A DNA stretch of 64,000 nucleotides, taken from contig CALSLT010000003.1 of the NCBI GenBank assembly GCA_943787265.1, positions 62,001-126,000 of the forward strand. Reading direction: 5' to 3'. The DNA comes from an uncultured Planctomycetaceae bacterium. GTDB lineage: Bacteria; Planctomycetota; Planctomycetia; Planctomycetales; Planctomycetaceae. This document shows positions 46,426 to 57,350 of this stretch, piece after piece. Both the position numbers and the translations under genes were made by a program. The notes beneath the pieces were generated by a model. That model was not told where the DNA came from and did no database searches. It saw only the letters and a list, made by a program, of their open reading frames with translations. The first letter of the stretch is position 1. Each line of letters begins with the position of its first letter.

Positions 46426-47964
46426 TCACTTCCGCCCGGCCTGGTCGACAGCGTCGACGATCGGCTCGACGGTCACTGATAACGATCCTTGATTGTCCGC
46501 CAGTTCGCCCCAGGCATCATTCACTCGCAGGTAAAGCGTTCCCGATTCAACGGCTTCGAGAACAGCCTCGTTTCCCAACGCCACTTCACGCAGCATCGAT
46601 GCCCCCGGAGGACCATCACCAGTGTCAGTTGCAAGAACGCTCGCCTGAAGCTGGCCGAGTGGTCGACCTCGCGAATAGCGAATCGACACACCGTTTGCTT
46701 CGCTGACCCACGGCTTTGGATCGTCCGCCAGAGTAAACTGTCCCCTTGCCACCACTCGGTATCTTTGACTGGCTTCGACGAGGATCTCTGACGACTGCCA
46801 GCCTAAGTCGCTGCGAATAATCGCCGTCGCGGAAGTTCCAATTGGTCGTCCTGGACGAAACTCGACCGCCGCACGCTCGAAATCAAAACCGTGCTCGACG
46901 TTCGCCGCAAACAATAACCACTCGGTCTGGACCTGCTTCATATCCGGCGCAAACAACGTCGCCATATTCTGCCGGAAAGGAACGGTGATCAACTCGCGAG
47001 CGATCTTCCGAAACCGATCACGGTACTTCGGATGAGAATCCAGAAAACGACACAACGCCCAGCACCAGGCGTACGATTGAACTTTCGTGAAATCTTCAGC
47101 ACCGAATTGCGTGATCGCCGACAACGGCCGAATCCCGTTCGCCTTGACGTCGCGCTGCACGATGGCGATTCGCTCGAAACCGAGAAACTGGCTTCGGTCG
47201 ATCGGCATCACGTTGAACTCGACGGTCCCGTCTTTGGCGAGGAGATGAGTCGACAGCATCTCGGCCATTCCTTCGAGATACCACATCGGCAAATCGACCG
47301 CCTCACCCGGTAAGTGTCGCATGAACGCGTGCGTCGCCTCGTGCAGCAAAAGATGCCGACGGTAGTAACCCCAGCTCTGATCATTCAGCCAGAACTCGGC
47401 CCCGATCTGCCGGCCGTGATAACTCAGCAGCGTGTCCTCTTTTACCAGCCCTGCGTCCAGAAATAATTCCCGATCCCGCATTAAGTATCCGGTGATGCGA
47501 TATTCAGAACCGTCCCGCGCAGGTGGGAGTTTCCCAAAGTAACTTTCCCAGGCCGACATCATGGCGTCGGGCAGCGGAAGCAACGGCTCGTAGAGATCAG
47601 GCGCCAGGTCGGTAATCAAGTCGAGATGCTTCTGAGAAAACCGCATCAACCCGTGCTGGTGCAAGGTCCGCTCGGTGATTTCAGGCCGGACGTACGACAT
47701 CCTGTAAACCGGCTCCTGGGGCTCCTGCTGCAGCGTCTTCGGTGAGTTCGCGGTTGCATCGCCATTTCCCATCGGCGGCTCAGACTGCGGCGGAACAGAC
47801 TCGCCGACCACGACTGCTTCCGATTCGGATATGGACTCGGTTTCCGTAAACGTTTCCGCGGCTCTCTGTGGGGCTTGAGAGTCGGAAGGTTCCGGCTCTG
47901 ATCCGCAGCCGATCGCACTTAGCAATGTTGCCAGCAGGCCAAGTTGTAAGAGTCGAGGTTTCAT
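46426..47964 (-). CDS. Lipoprotein with gluzincin-type peptidase domain
   Basis: 512 residues from the ATG at 47964. The leader LLQLGLLATLLSAIGCGSEP ends in a lipobox with Cys about residue 20. A Ser/Glu/Pro-rich linker of 60 residues follows. The zinc motif LLLHEATHAFMRHLPGEAVD with MWYLEGMAEMLSTHLL has HExxH plus the downstream glutamate of peptidase MA-like proteins. The last 170 residues (QSSEILVEASQRYRVVARGQ onward) form a beta-sandwich like those of secreted glycan-binding proteins. The gene is complete and a relative of the 34426 protein. Substrate unknown. Confidence 0.75.
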   Translation of the reverse strand: MKPRLLQLGLLATLLSAIGCGSEPEPSDSQAPQRAAETFTETESISESEAVVVGESVPPQSEPPMGNGDATANSPKTLQQEPQEPVYRMSYVRPEITERTLHQHGLMRFSQKHLDLITDLAPDLYEPLLPLPDAMMSAWESYFGKLPPARDGSEYRITGYLMRDRELFLDAGLVKEDTLLSYHGRQIGAEFWLNDQSWGYYRRHLLLHEATHAFMRHLPGEAVDLPMWYLEGMAEMLSTHLLAKDGTVEFNVMPIDRSQFLGFERIAIVQRDVKANGIRPLSAITQFGAEDFTKVQSYAWCWALCRFLDSHPKYRDRFRKIARELITVPFRQNMATLFAPDMKQVQTEWLLFAANVEHGFDFERAAVEFRPGRPIGTSATAIIRSDLGWQSSEILVEASQRYRVVARGQFTLADDPKPWVSEANGVSIRYSRGRPLGQLQASVLATDTGDGPPGASMLREVALGNEAVLEAVESGTLYLRVNDAWGELADNQGSLSVTVEPIVDAVDQAGRK

Positions 47965-48079
47965 CTCAGTCACGGTCCAGATTCAACGAATTGCCTGACG
48001 ATGCTTTGGCCAGTACGTTACCACGACTCCGCGTCCAAACAGAATGACAGATCACAATTCTTCCCGCAGGACCAACAGC

Positions 48080-48895
48080 ATGGCCACCGGATTTCAGTAC
48101 TGCCTGAACTCAAGCACGATCAAACCCGTCCCGATTCTTCAAAAGATCGAGATCGCCGCGAAGGCCGGATACGTCGGCATCGAACTCTGGCACGACGACA
48201 TCGACACTCACGTTGAAGCAGGCGGGAGCGTCTCAGATGTTCGCAAAGCCGTCGACGATGCCGGACTGGCCGTTCCAACAACCATTCACATCCACGGCTG
48301 GTTTCAGCCAGCCGGCGAACCTCACCAGCTGGCAATGGACGAAGCCAAACGAAAACTCGAAATCGCCGCCGCCGTCGGTGCACCACACAGCGTCGCCGGC
48401 CCGCCGCATGTAAAAGCTGATCGAGAGCTCGGAGCCAAACATTACCGCGACCTCCTGGAACTCGGCCGTCAGTTCGGAGTGAAACCTTCCATCGAGTACC
48501 TCGGGTTTGTCGAAGATTTCACAACGATCGAAGACGCTCTCGAAATCATGGAAAGCTGCGGAGACACCGACGCAACGGTCATCCTCGACCCATTCCACTG
48601 CTTCGTTGGCGGCGGCCCGATGGAATCGATCAACAAACTGTCTGCCGATCAGATCGCCATGTCGCATTTCAACGACGCTCCCGCCGATCCACCACGAGAA
48701 ACTCAGCGAGACCCCGACCGAGTCATGCCAGGCGACGGAATCGTCGACCTTAAACTTTACTGCGACATGCTGCGAAACGTCGGCTACGACCGTTGGCTGT
48801 CCCTGGAACTTTTCAACCGAGCACTCTGGGAACAGGACCCGCTGGAAGTCGCCAAACTTGGCCTCGAAAAAATGCGAACCGCAGCGGAATCATAA
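48080..48895 (+). CDS. Sugar phosphate isomerase/epimerase-like TIM barrel protein
   Basis: 271 residues from the ATG at 48080 (AGGA eight bases upstream; an in-frame ATG at 48044 adds 12 residues without support). Xylose-isomerase-like/AP endonuclease 2 fold: KIEIAAKAGYVGIELWHDDI, HIHGWF, FGVKPSIEYLGFVEDFTTIE, VILDPFHCFVGGGPM, MSHFNDAPADPPRETQRDPD and PGDGIVDLKLYCDML carry the Glu, Asp/His and Asp metal ligands expected for the family. Family members isomerise or epimerise sugars and cyclitols (for example inosose dehydratase IolE), but the exact substrate cannot be told. Cytosolic and not in an obvious operon. Confidence 0.85.
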   Translation: MATGFQYCLNSSTIKPVPILQKIEIAAKAGYVGIELWHDDIDTHVEAGGSVSDVRKAVDDAGLAVPTTIHIHGWFQPAGEPHQLAMDEAKRKLEIAAAVGAPHSVAGPPHVKADRELGAKHYRDLLELGRQFGVKPSIEYLGFVEDFTTIEDALEIMESCGDTDATVILDPFHCFVGGGPMESINKLSADQIAMSHFNDAPADPPRETQRDPDRVMPGDGIVDLKLYCDMLRNVGYDRWLSLELFNRALWEQDPLEVAKLGLEKMRTAAES

Positions 48896-48914
48896 TTCGC
48901 ACCTTCGACAAGCC

Positions 48915-49065
48915 TGTCACCTCTCCCGCTTGCGGGAGAGGTCGGCCTATCAGGGCCGGGTGAGGGTTTTCGCCTAGCAGAATATTCACCAGTCAATTGA
49001 GTTTAGTAGAACCCCCTCACCCGCGGTTGAGACCGTGACCTCTCGCCCACGGGGGAGAGGTCACA
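48915..49065. repeat. Palindromic intergenic element, copy B
   Basis: 151 bp bounded by a near-perfect 12-bp inverted repeat, TGTCACCTCTCC at 48915 and GGAGAGGTCACA at 49054-49065 (one mismatch). The left end has the same hairpin and the same GGTCGGCCTATCAGGGCCGG text as copy A with one change; the middle differs. It lies between convergent gene ends. Confidence 0.8.
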
Positions 49066-49095
49066 AACCGCTTTGCCTTTTCCGGCTAGTGATGC

Positions 49096-52000
49096 CTACT
49101 TCTCAAACATCGCGTTTGATCTGTCGCCGCGTGACAGCAGGTAGGCCATCAGGTCGAGGACCTCTTCTTCACTAAGCGTGTTCAACAGCCCCTTCGGCAT
49201 CATCGACGTTTTAGACGGCATCATTACATCGATCTGTTTTCGGTCGACACCGACCAGCGCTCCGGGATCGAGCATGTTTGTCTGAACGCGGTATGAGTCT
49301 CCGGCCAGATTGATAATCCGCCCCGTCACGACTTTGCCGTCGAGCGTCACGATCTGCACGGCTCCGTACTGGTCACTGATCTGCTTGCTCGGTTCGACCA
49401 CCGATTCAAGAATGTCGCGAGCGCTGAATCGCCCCGACAACTGAGTCAGATCCGGGCCAACGGCTCCCCCCTGATTGTCAAATCGGTGGCAAGCGAAACA
49501 TGCCGCCGCTCCAAAGAGCTGCCGACCGTTGTCAAAGTCGCGATTCTTCAAGCCGGTTTGAACCAGCGGGACAAGCTGCTGCATGTCCCATTCTTTGACA
49601 AACTTGCGAGGCTTCGCTGTGAATGTCGGAGCATCGTTTTCGAGCTTCGCTTCAAGGATCGACTTGAGCTGAACCTTCTCTTCATCAGTCAACGTAGCAA
49701 TCGCTTCGGTTCGAATATTATTCACGAAGGTCGCGAAGCTGGCACCTCCACGATAACTGGCAGCTCGGACGAACCATTCGAAGTAAGCCTTCCGCAGGTC
49801 CAGCGTCCAGCCGACTTTGAGATGACGAAGTGTTCGAGCCAGATCAATCTGCTCTTCCTGAGTGGGTGATTCGACAAGAGCCGGCACGATCTTCTCAGCA
49901 GCCTTCGGAGCCTGAAGATAGACCAGAAGCTGAGCGATCTCCGAATTCAATTCGCGAGAGCCACCCGGGAATGCGGCAGCGGCACGTTTGCTAAGAGTCT
50001 CGCGTTGCTCATGATCGGGCGGTCCGATCCGAACGAACGTCAGCGTCAGTACGCGAAGCAGCTCCAGCTTCTGGTCGTGACTCAACGCCTTCCAATTGAG
50101 CGAGTCGAGTGCATCCAGGATTCTCTTTCGAGCACTTTTTCGAGGAAACGCGTCGTTGCTACGGTCAATCGTCCAGTCAGGAAGTGGCGAATCGATATTC
50201 GGCTCTTTGCCGCTATTCTCTCGTTCGAAGCTCCTCGCAAGTACCATCGCCCCGGTCAGGGTTGGCTGCGGATTAGCGAATTCAAATTCGTTGAGGACGT
50301 GGTCTTCTCCCGATGCCTGCTCCAACGCAATTCGCGCTGCGTACCGAATAGACCTGTCCGAATGTCCGAGAAAAGGCATTGCCTCGCGAGCGATGCCGTT
50401 GATGTCTCGGCCAATTGGAGTTTCATACGCGTGCGATTCTTCGAGCTTCTGGCGAACTGCCCTGAGCTCTGATCCTTTCTCGTCATGAGCACTGACAGGC
50501 TTCGTCGATTCTGCACCGGAATAAGTCACCTTGTACAACCCGGACTGCACCCGGCGGCCGCCGATCAGAAAGTACATTGCCCCGTCGTGCGGATTGATGA
50601 TCGCATCGGTCAGCGGCAGCGGAGTTCCCGTAATGAATTCTTCCAACTTGCCGCTATACGTTGCTCCCTTTGGATCAAGATGGACGGCGTACAACTTGCC
50701 GTAGCTCCAGTCGCAGGCGAACAACGCTTTCTGATACTTCGCCGGGAACTTTGCTCCGTATCCGAAAGTCACTCCGGTCGGAGAACCCGGCCCGATATTC
50801 ACAACTGGCGGCACACTGTCGGCGTAGTACGTCGGCCACTTGCCGCCGCCGCTTCGCCAACCGAATTCTGCTCCACTGAGGACATGACAGATTCTCGTCG
50901 GGCGGTACCAGGGAAGGTTGAAATCCCATTCCATGTCCGCGTCGTAGGCGAACAACTCTCCGTCCGCGTTGTAAGCACCGTCGAACTCGTTGCGGAAACC
51001 CGTCGCCATCAATTCCCAATGCTTTCCATCAGGATCGATGCGGCAGATGAATCCGCCCGGCGCTCGCTTGCCCCGCATGAACCGTCCCTGCACGCGAGGC
51101 AGCAATTGATCCTCGTCCCACGTCAACGGAACTCGGCTTGAGCTGACTTCCGGCAGCGTTGTGCCGTTTCCGCAAATGATGACTAGCGATTCTCCATCCG
51201 GATGCGGCAGCACGGCGTGTGGACCATGCTCGCCGCCACCCTGCAGCTCTCGGAGAGTTTCGACCGAGTCCAACTGATCGTCGCCGTCCGTGTCACGAAC
51301 ACGGTACAGCCCGGACGCGTATTTCTTTCCACGATTCACGCTGACGTACAAACTGTCGAATGCCCAGAGCAGTCCTTGAGCCTCGCCGATGTCGACATTG
51401 ATTTTCTCGATTCCCAGCTCTTTCGCGCCGAGAATCCCGGCAGGCGTCAGTCGATAAAGCGAGCCGTACTGATCAGAAACAATCAGCCGTCCTTTCGGAT
51501 CGTGGCAGATGTTGACCCACGATCCGCTTTTATTCTTCGGGACGGAATAAAGCAGCTCGACGTCAAAACCCTTCGCCACTTTCAGCATGTCGATCGGAGT
51601 TGCCGTCGGCTCTTTCAGTGGAGCGGCCGCGGCCAGAATCGCCTCGGTAATCGTACTTCCCCACGGGCCACCCCCGATCGCTGCCACAATCTCTGGCTTC
51701 ACCCAGGGCTTTGCGGGTTTGAAGTTGACTGTCTTCCAGCCTTGCTCTGCCGTCTTCGATGCCTGCCACGATTCATCGGTAACGACCGACCAGGCATCGC
51801 GCCAGCCGGACTCGAGGTCGAGTTTCACCAGCACTCCCGCCGCGCTCGCTCCATTTCTGGCTTCCACGGCGATCACGTGATTCTTCCGTGGCGAGTCCAG
51901 ATCCATGTGCTTGGAAATGTCCACGAAGACTGGCGTCTTGAAGGTTTCGTGTGTGCGGACGAGTTTTCCATCAACGTAAATCTTCATCGAATCGTCGCAC

Positions 52001-52905
52001 GCCGCGTAAAGACGGGCCGCTCCGACACCGCTGGAATTGACCTCTTTGCGAAAATAAACGGCCTTTGCGGGTTTGTCGCCTTCTGAAAGCCATATCCAGT
52101 TTGGCTTTGCGTGCTCGGGTCGAGGCTTCGCTGCCTGAGCCTTTGCAACTGCCTTGCCGCGACGTTTCTTTTCGGTCGCTTTCTTTGCAGCTGGCTTCTT
52201 CGTTGGCGCTGATTTCTTTGCTGGCACAGACGAGCCGAATTTCTTCAGTCGGACATTCCGAAACTGAGCCTTCATCGCCTCACCACGATGCACCTGGAAA
52301 GCGATTACGCCTTCCAATTCGCGTTCGGATTCCTGGTTGTCGATAATGTCGACCGAAACTTTGCCGTCGACTTTGTGAATAAGACGGTTGTCCTTGGCGA
52401 TGATCGTCAGCTCATGCCATTTCGTCAGGTCAAAGGCTTTGAACTCGCCGTCCAAAGCCGTTGCCTGCTTCTTCCCTTCTGGAGTGACGACAACTTTCTG
52501 ACCTCGCCTGGCAACGATGCCTCGACCTTTTTCGTCATACAGCATCCCCGTGAATTCAGCCTTCGGATGAATGTCCGCCTGGTATCCAACGACGACCCAG
52601 TCACCGCGAGTCTTGTCGTGCTTCGACCGGTACTGCACTCCGGAATTGTTCTTGCCATCGAGCCGGAATTCACAACGAAACTCAAAGTCCGCAGCCACTC
52701 CGTCCCAGATCAGAAACTTGTTGTATTCAAGGTGGTCTTTCCCGCGAGTCTTCCCCGTAATGCAGCCATCCTCGACCGACCACAACTCGGAATCACCCTT
52801 CCACCCGGTCAGGTCCTTCCCGTTAAACAGGCTCACAAATCCGTCATCCGCTCGCAGCGGAACAACAACCAACAGCACAATCAAAAAGACAATTCGTCTC
52901 AGCAC
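49096..52905 (-). CDS. Secreted DUF1080 / membrane-bound dehydrogenase / HEAT / cytochrome mosaic protein
   Basis: The start is GTG at 52905, with GGAGG seven bases upstream; the frame reaches 53058 but nothing there resembles a leader. The 1269-residue product begins [20 protein letters not shown], a signal peptide. Order: DUF1080-type sandwich ([25 protein letters not shown]), a Lys/Ala-rich linker ([19 protein letters not shown]), a carbohydrate-binding-like sandwich ([20 protein letters not shown]), the PVC-type membrane-bound dehydrogenase propeller ([24 protein letters not shown] start, [19 protein letters not shown]), HEAT-like helices, and a cytochrome domain with CFACH in [20 protein letters not shown] followed by GPDLTQL and the M-rich end. 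These planctomycete proteins are thought to oxidise sugars or polyols outside the cell; the link is by family. Confidence 0.88.
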   Translation of the reverse strand: MLRRIVFLIVLLVVVPLRADDGFVSLFNGKDLTGWKGDSELWSVEDGCITGKTRGKDHLEYNKFLIWDGVAADFEFRCEFRLDGKNNSGVQYRSKHDKTRGDWVVVGYQADIHPKAEFTGMLYDEKGRGIVARRGQKVVVTPEGKKQATALDGEFKAFDLTKWHELTIIAKDNRLIHKVDGKVSVDIIDNQESERELEGVIAFQVHRGEAMKAQFRNVRLKKFGSSVPAKKSAPTKKPAAKKATEKKRRGKAVAKAQAAKPRPEHAKPNWIWLSEGDKPAKAVYFRKEVNSSGVGAARLYAACDDSMKIYVDGKLVRTHETFKTPVFVDISKHMDLDSPRKNHVIAVEARNGASAAGVLVKLDLESGWRDAWSVVTDESWQASKTAEQGWKTVNFKPAKPWVKPEIVAAIGGGPWGSTITEAILAAAAPLKEPTATPIDMLKVAKGFDVELLYSVPKNKSGSWVNICHDPKGRLIVSDQYGSLYRLTPAGILGAKELGIEKINVDIGEAQGLLWAFDSLYVSVNRGKKYASGLYRVRDTDGDDQLDSVETLRELQGGGEHGPHAVLPHPDGESLVIICGNGTTLPEVSSSRVPLTWDEDQLLPRVQGRFMRGKRAPGGFICRIDPDGKHWELMATGFRNEFDGAYNADGELFAYDADMEWDFNLPWYRPTRICHVLSGAEFGWRSGGGKWPTYYADSVPPVVNIGPGSPTGVTFGYGAKFPAKYQKALFACDWSYGKLYAVHLDPKGATYSGKLEEFITGTPLPLTDAIINPHDGAMYFLIGGRRVQSGLYKVTYSGAESTKPVSAHDEKGSELRAVRQKLEESHAYETPIGRDINGIAREAMPFLGHSDRSIRYAARIALEQASGEDHVLNEFEFANPQPTLTGAMVLARSFERENSGKEPNIDSPLPDWTIDRSNDAFPRKSARKRILDALDSLNWKALSHDQKLELLRVLTLTFVRIGPPDHEQRETLSKRAAAAFPGGSRELNSEIAQLLVYLQAPKAAEKIVPALVESPTQEEQIDLARTLRHLKVGWTLDLRKAYFEWFVRAASYRGGASFATFVNNIRTEAIATLTDEEKVQLKSILEAKLENDAPTFTAKPRKFVKEWDMQQLVPLVQTGLKNRDFDNGRQLFGAAACFACHRFDNQGGAVGPDLTQLSGRFSARDILESVVEPSKQISDQYGAVQIVTLDGKVVTGRIINLAGDSYRVQTNMLDPGALVGVDRKQIDVMMPSKTSMMPKGLLNTLSEEEVLDLMAYLLSRGDRSNAMFEK

Positions 52906-53005
52906 GATGCAATCCTCCGCAGCGGTCCGACGGGTGTTTCCAATGATCCCGCGATCGTAGCAGAGCATCCCCAATTCGCCACCGAACACAGCCGGCTCGG
53001 CAGGG

Positions 53006-55201
53006 TCATGTCGCTGAGTGGCGGACCATGTCCAGGATGGGAGCGAACCAGGATTCATAGCGGTTCATGACGGCGCCGGAGATTGTCAGATCGAGAGGTT
53101 GTGGCTCGGACGGATTGGAGTCGGAAATCAGCGTCCACTGGCCACCAGAAAGTTTGCAGTCGTCGATCAGTCGGCCGTCGACGCGCGAAATGGAATGGCC
53201 GGTCAGCGTCCCCGTAGCCGACCAGCGGGCGGGGTCTTCGGGAAGCAGTACGAGTCTCGACGGCAGGCCGACCAGAACAGCCGCCGCTCCGTCAAGATGC
53301 GGAGTCTGAGGACTGTCAACCTGAACGCTTCCGTAAACGAACTGCGGCACTTCGTCGTCTTCCAAAAGGCTGACTAATCGACGCGCGGTGGTGGGGCTCA
53401 GCTTTGATGACGGGGCATCTTCGGGCAAACGATCAAGAACGAATGAGCAATACTTCTGGTCGAGCTTCTTCTGGATCGACTTCACGTCCACTCCGAAATA
53501 CGCGGCCGTCTCCGTCACGAAGTCATCCGGCTGAAGATCGTACGGCGTCACCTCAACAGCCAGCCGAACCAGATCGTCCAGGTAGGCGGTCAGCACCGGA
53601 CTGTCGGGATCGATGTCGGGTGGTTCGAAGAGCTGCGGCGGCTCCGCTTCGAATTGTTCAAGCATCGCCTGCAACTCTTCGCCGTCGGCCGTTTTACAGG
53701 TTTCGAGAGTCGCAGACAGCGGCGACAGTTCTCGGACAGGTCGTCCTTTGACGGCCGCGACAAAGCCGGCCAGTGACTCGATGGCCGCCGCCGTTTCGCT
53801 GCCGCTGGATGAGGCGTCGCTGAGGAATTTCGGATCGCCCTTTTCCGGCTGAACGATGTCCAGCGGAACTCCAAGCCGTTCTTCGACTCCTTCCTGCCAG
53901 GATTCCAGGCGTTTTCTGGTTCGGCCGTGAATGAAATCCTGGTAGAACTTTTCCAGTCGTCTGGAGATATCCTGGCGTTGCTCGGCGGGAAGCACGTCTC
54001 GTGCGTCGACAAGTGGTGCCGCCGAGCGGTGAGCGGACAGGCAACGATAGAGGAACATCCGGTCGTACTCGTTCCGCAAAGACAGGCTGCCGACTTCACG
54101 CAATGAGTGAGCGAGGTTTTCTCGCGAGACCGGATAGCGACTCATCAGGTTCGACAATTCGGAACCGTAGACCCAGTCCGGGCTTCGGTGTCGGAAGTCG
54201 CCGCTGAAAACGCTGGCCACTTCGAAGCCGACAATCCGTACGACGTCGCCGATCAAGGCAACCGCCTGTTCATCGACAATCTTCTTGCCGATGGCCTTGG
54301 CACCTCGCTTACCAAGTTCCGACAGTGCCCAGGTAATACCCATCGTCAGCGGAGACGCCCCCGCCAGATAACGGCCTGCGTACCACGCCTTGCCGACATG
54401 ATTGATGTACGGCTCCGCGGCCGAGTACGCCTCCCACGCCTTGATCGCATTTCTGATGTAGGAATGCAGCGTCGATAACGTTTCTTCATGCAGATTCAGC
54501 GGCAACCGGTCGAGCACGATCAGCAGGTGCAGACACGCTCGACTGCCAGCTCGCAGCATCTGATCGACGCTGGTCTCCATCAGAGGATTCTCGGCATCGG
54601 GGCGATAAACTTTTGCGACGCGAGTCACCAGGTCAATCACCTGATCACGCATCAGGTCGGGATTGAGAGTTCGTTCCGGGTTGTAGTAGCCGTCTTTCAA
54701 CCGGGAATAGACGAGCTTCGCTTCGTCGTCCAGAATCTCGATCACTCGCTGATCCTGCTCAACGAGCAACGCCGGAGCAGTTGTTTCTCGATTGTCAGCG
54801 CCGGGCGTCGGATACTCGTTCCACTCCTGAAACTGGACGAGGCGGTCGGTCAGAGCAACCTCTCGCGAATTGAGCTGCTCCGCCCGCTGATCAAGCTGCT
54901 GCTCAATTTCCTTTTGCAGCCGCTCCAGCTCCGCCCGGTCCTGAGTAAGTTTTTCGCGTTCGACCTCCAGTTTCATACCGTCCGTCAGCTCGCCGCTGGC
55001 GTCGCAACCTTCGACTGCTGGCCGCTTCAGAAAGAAATGAAGCAAAATCAAAGTCAGCAGCCCGCCAGCGAATGGGCCGATCTCGTACAGCGAAAACTCA
55101 GCCACCGCTCCACCGCCAGCCGAGAAAATCTTGCCGATAGCCAGCAGCACGCCCGCGCCTGCCCACAGCACTGCCAGTTTCAGAAATCGAGAATCTGCCA
55201 C
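53006..55201 (-). CDS. Large membrane coiled-coil protein of unknown function
   Basis: I take the GTG at 55201 as start (GGAG eight bases upstream), giving 731 residues; the frame is open to 55369. Two membrane helices lie near the N terminus ([37 protein letters not shown]), followed by a coiled coil ([40 protein letters not shown]) and a mainly helical body with [20 protein letters not shown]. No named domain is recognised. The next gene on the same strand (49096) starts 100 bases downstream. Divergent to the maltokinase gene with 266 bases between starts. Confidence 0.7.
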   Translation of the reverse strand: MADSRFLKLAVLWAGAGVLLAIGKIFSAGGGAVAEFSLYEIGPFAGGLLTLILLHFFLKRPAVEGCDASGELTDGMKLEVEREKLTQDRAELERLQKEIEQQLDQRAEQLNSREVALTDRLVQFQEWNEYPTPGADNRETTAPALLVEQDQRVIEILDDEAKLVYSRLKDGYYNPERTLNPDLMRDQVIDLVTRVAKVYRPDAENPLMETSVDQMLRAGSRACLHLLIVLDRLPLNLHEETLSTLHSYIRNAIKAWEAYSAAEPYINHVGKAWYAGRYLAGASPLTMGITWALSELGKRGAKAIGKKIVDEQAVALIGDVVRIVGFEVASVFSGDFRHRSPDWVYGSELSNLMSRYPVSRENLAHSLREVGSLSLRNEYDRMFLYRCLSAHRSAAPLVDARDVLPAEQRQDISRRLEKFYQDFIHGRTRKRLESWQEGVEERLGVPLDIVQPEKGDPKFLSDASSSGSETAAAIESLAGFVAAVKGRPVRELSPLSATLETCKTADGEELQAMLEQFEAEPPQLFEPPDIDPDSPVLTAYLDDLVRLAVEVTPYDLQPDDFVTETAAYFGVDVKSIQKKLDQKYCSFVLDRLPEDAPSSKLSPTTARRLVSLLEDDEVPQFVYGSVQVDSPQTPHLDGAAAVLVGLPSRLVLLPEDPARWSATGTLTGHSISRVDGRLIDDCKLSGGQWTLISDSNPSEPQPLDLTISGAVMNRYESWFAPILDMVRHSAT

Positions 55202-55466
55202 AAGAATCACTCCAGCCTTGGAAATCGCCGCCTTCGGTTTTTGACAAACCGGAATCACAAACGCATCAGACTTTGAGAATCGGTCGAAGTCGCAGTGTAA
55301 CGGGCCAGGAGCGACTCGGATGACCGCCCGGGAAAAACTTGCAGAAGTTCTGTCTCGCAATCCGGCCACATCCGATAAAAACCACTCACCTTCACAACAC
55401 CAGGATGCTCGCCCTCGGAATAAACGCTGTCGCCCACCCTTCGGGGGACGCAGGAACGATTCGTCG

Positions 55467-57122
55467 ATGAACCCTCAAGATTTGATCAACGCTCCGACTT
55501 TGTCACAAGTTTTCAAAGACAGTCATCACCTTGACTGTCTCGCCCGCTCGCTTGCTGCTTTCCTGGGAAATCAGCGTTGGTTTGCTGCGAAGAACGAAGG
55601 GCTTCAGTCAGTTGACATTCTTGACAGTGTCGAAATTCCCGGCGACCAGACGACTTTCGAACTTCTACTGGCAACTGTCGTTACTAAAACTGGATCAACT
55701 GATTGCTATGCCGTGCCAATTGGGAGCGTGGCTGAAGCCTCAACCAATGGCGAAGAAAAGATTTCGGATGAAACGGTCATCGCAACTCTGGCCGGTGACG
55801 AAGCATCCAGCGCCGGACCATTGCGAATTGTTGAGTGCAGCGATGATCCAGAGTTTTGGCGAGCCATTACCACGACATTGGCCGATCAAACTCTGACGAC
55901 AAGAAACGGACGCGTTCTCAAGTTTTCTTGCACAGCCTGTTCAAAGCTCAGCACCAGCGATGTCTTTCGGAACGCTGACTTCAAGATTCACGGTGGCGAG
56001 CAAAGCAACTCAGCCGTCGCGATCGGCGATCAGCATTTCCTGAAACTCTTCAGACGACCACGAATCGGTCATAACCCCGACGCCGAAGTCGGCATTTTTC
56101 TGACCGACCGAACGGACTTTAAAAACAGTCCGCAGGTCGAAGCCACGATCGAAATATCCGGGGAGGACGGTAACCGCTGCCTCGCGCTGCTCTCGGAGCA
56201 GGTTCAAGGCGACACCGACGCGTGGACTTATACACTCGACCATCTGAAAGACTATTGGGAGCGACTTGCCAAACTTGATGATCGCCCCGAAATTCCACCG
56301 GGCATAGGGATCATTTCGAGAAAAGATTCGACACTCGACGAGATTCAAATTCTTGTCGAACAGTTGATGCCGTCGTTCCATTCAGAAATCGTCCAGCTTG
56401 GCCGCCGAACAGCAGAACTTCACTCCGCATTGTCCAGTTGCGACGACGATCCGGCCTTCGTTCCGGAACCGATGACACCGGAAACGTTGAGCGAGCAGAT
56501 CACCCAGGTTCGAAACGAGGTTCAGGTAACGTGTAAGTTACTTGAGAACGTAGCTTCGGATTATGAATTCGAGGCGAGCCTACCGGATGAAATCTGGGCG
56601 CGAGCCAACAGAAAGCTCGACGACATGGCGTCATTCGACGTCGCCCAAGCCGGCATCGTCAACATTCGGTGCCACGGAGACTATCACCTCGGACAAGTAT
56701 TGCGAACGGAATTCGACTTTGTGATCCTGGATTTCGAAGGCGAGCCGGATCGGCCGTTTGACGAACGACGAGAAAAGCGGTGCGCAATGAAAGACGTCGC
56801 TGGAATGATTAGGTCGCTGCACTATGCGTCCTGCACGACTGCCGTCGGAATGTTGCCAACACCTGTTAAGGCAATTTCGCATCCGGGGAATTGGCAGCGG
56901 TTCTGGTATGAAAACGCCGCGGCGGCCTTCAGCGTCGCCTACAAAGACACCGCCGAAGGCCAGTCATTCCTTCCAGCTGACTGGGAAGTGTTCTATAAAC
57001 TTCTCGACCTGTTCTTGGTCGAAAAAGTCCTGTATGAACTCCGCTATGAGATTAACAACCGACCGGATTGGGTGCAGATTCCATTAGCAGGTTTGAATGC
57101 GGTACTCGGGTTGAAATCCTGA
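55467..57122 (+). CDS. Maltokinase / trehalose synthase C-terminal-like phosphotransferase
   Basis: 551 residues from the ATG at 55467 behind AGGA; the longer frame to 55320 begins inside the divergent gene. It would phosphorylate maltose to maltose-1-phosphate with ATP, feeding the GlgE pathway of alpha-glucan synthesis. The N-terminal cap carries LGNQRWFAAKNEGLQSVDI, a maltokinase signature; the kinase catalytic loop is IVNIRCHGDYHLGQVLRTEF and the metal motif VILDFEGEPDRPFDERREKR. The trehalose synthase and GlgE genes that often neighbour it are not in the window, though glgC is at 31840. Confidence 0.85.
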   Translation: MNPQDLINAPTLSQVFKDSHHLDCLARSLAAFLGNQRWFAAKNEGLQSVDILDSVEIPGDQTTFELLLATVVTKTGSTDCYAVPIGSVAEASTNGEEKISDETVIATLAGDEASSAGPLRIVECSDDPEFWRAITTTLADQTLTTRNGRVLKFSCTACSKLSTSDVFRNADFKIHGGEQSNSAVAIGDQHFLKLFRRPRIGHNPDAEVGIFLTDRTDFKNSPQVEATIEISGEDGNRCLALLSEQVQGDTDAWTYTLDHLKDYWERLAKLDDRPEIPPGIGIISRKDSTLDEIQILVEQLMPSFHSEIVQLGRRTAELHSALSSCDDDPAFVPEPMTPETLSEQITQVRNEVQVTCKLLENVASDYEFEASLPDEIWARANRKLDDMASFDVAQAGIVNIRCHGDYHLGQVLRTEFDFVILDFEGEPDRPFDERREKRCAMKDVAGMIRSLHYASCTTAVGMLPTPVKAISHPGNWQRFWYENAAAAFSVAYKDTAEGQSFLPADWEVFYKLLDLFLVEKVLYELRYEINNRPDWVQIPLAGLNAVLGLKS

Positions 57123-57164
57123 GGAACGTGTCAGAAATAACTTCTTGAGTTGGGACGACGCTCT

Positions 57165-57270
57165 TTCACTTTCCCATTGGGAGAGTCGGCCTCTCAGGGC
57201 TGGAGAGGGGACAAGACGAAAACCCTCCCCGGGCCTGAGAGCCCGACCCTCCCGCAAGCGAGAGGGTGAA
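57165..57270. repeat. Palindromic intergenic element, copy C
   Basis: 106 bp, starting TTCACTTTCCCATTGGGAGA and ending in AGAGGGTGAA. The inner text GTCGGCCTCTCAGGGCTGGA is shared with copies A and B, with a shorter body. It lies in the gap between the convergent ends of maltokinase and the antiporter genes. The rest of this 228-base gap (57123-57350) shows nothing. Confidence 0.7.
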
Positions 57271-57350
57271 TAATCGCTCGCGTGTGCGATCGAAGCCGGG
57301 TGGGCATTGCCCACGAATGCCGGAAGCGGTTCTGGTGGGCGGCGGCCACT

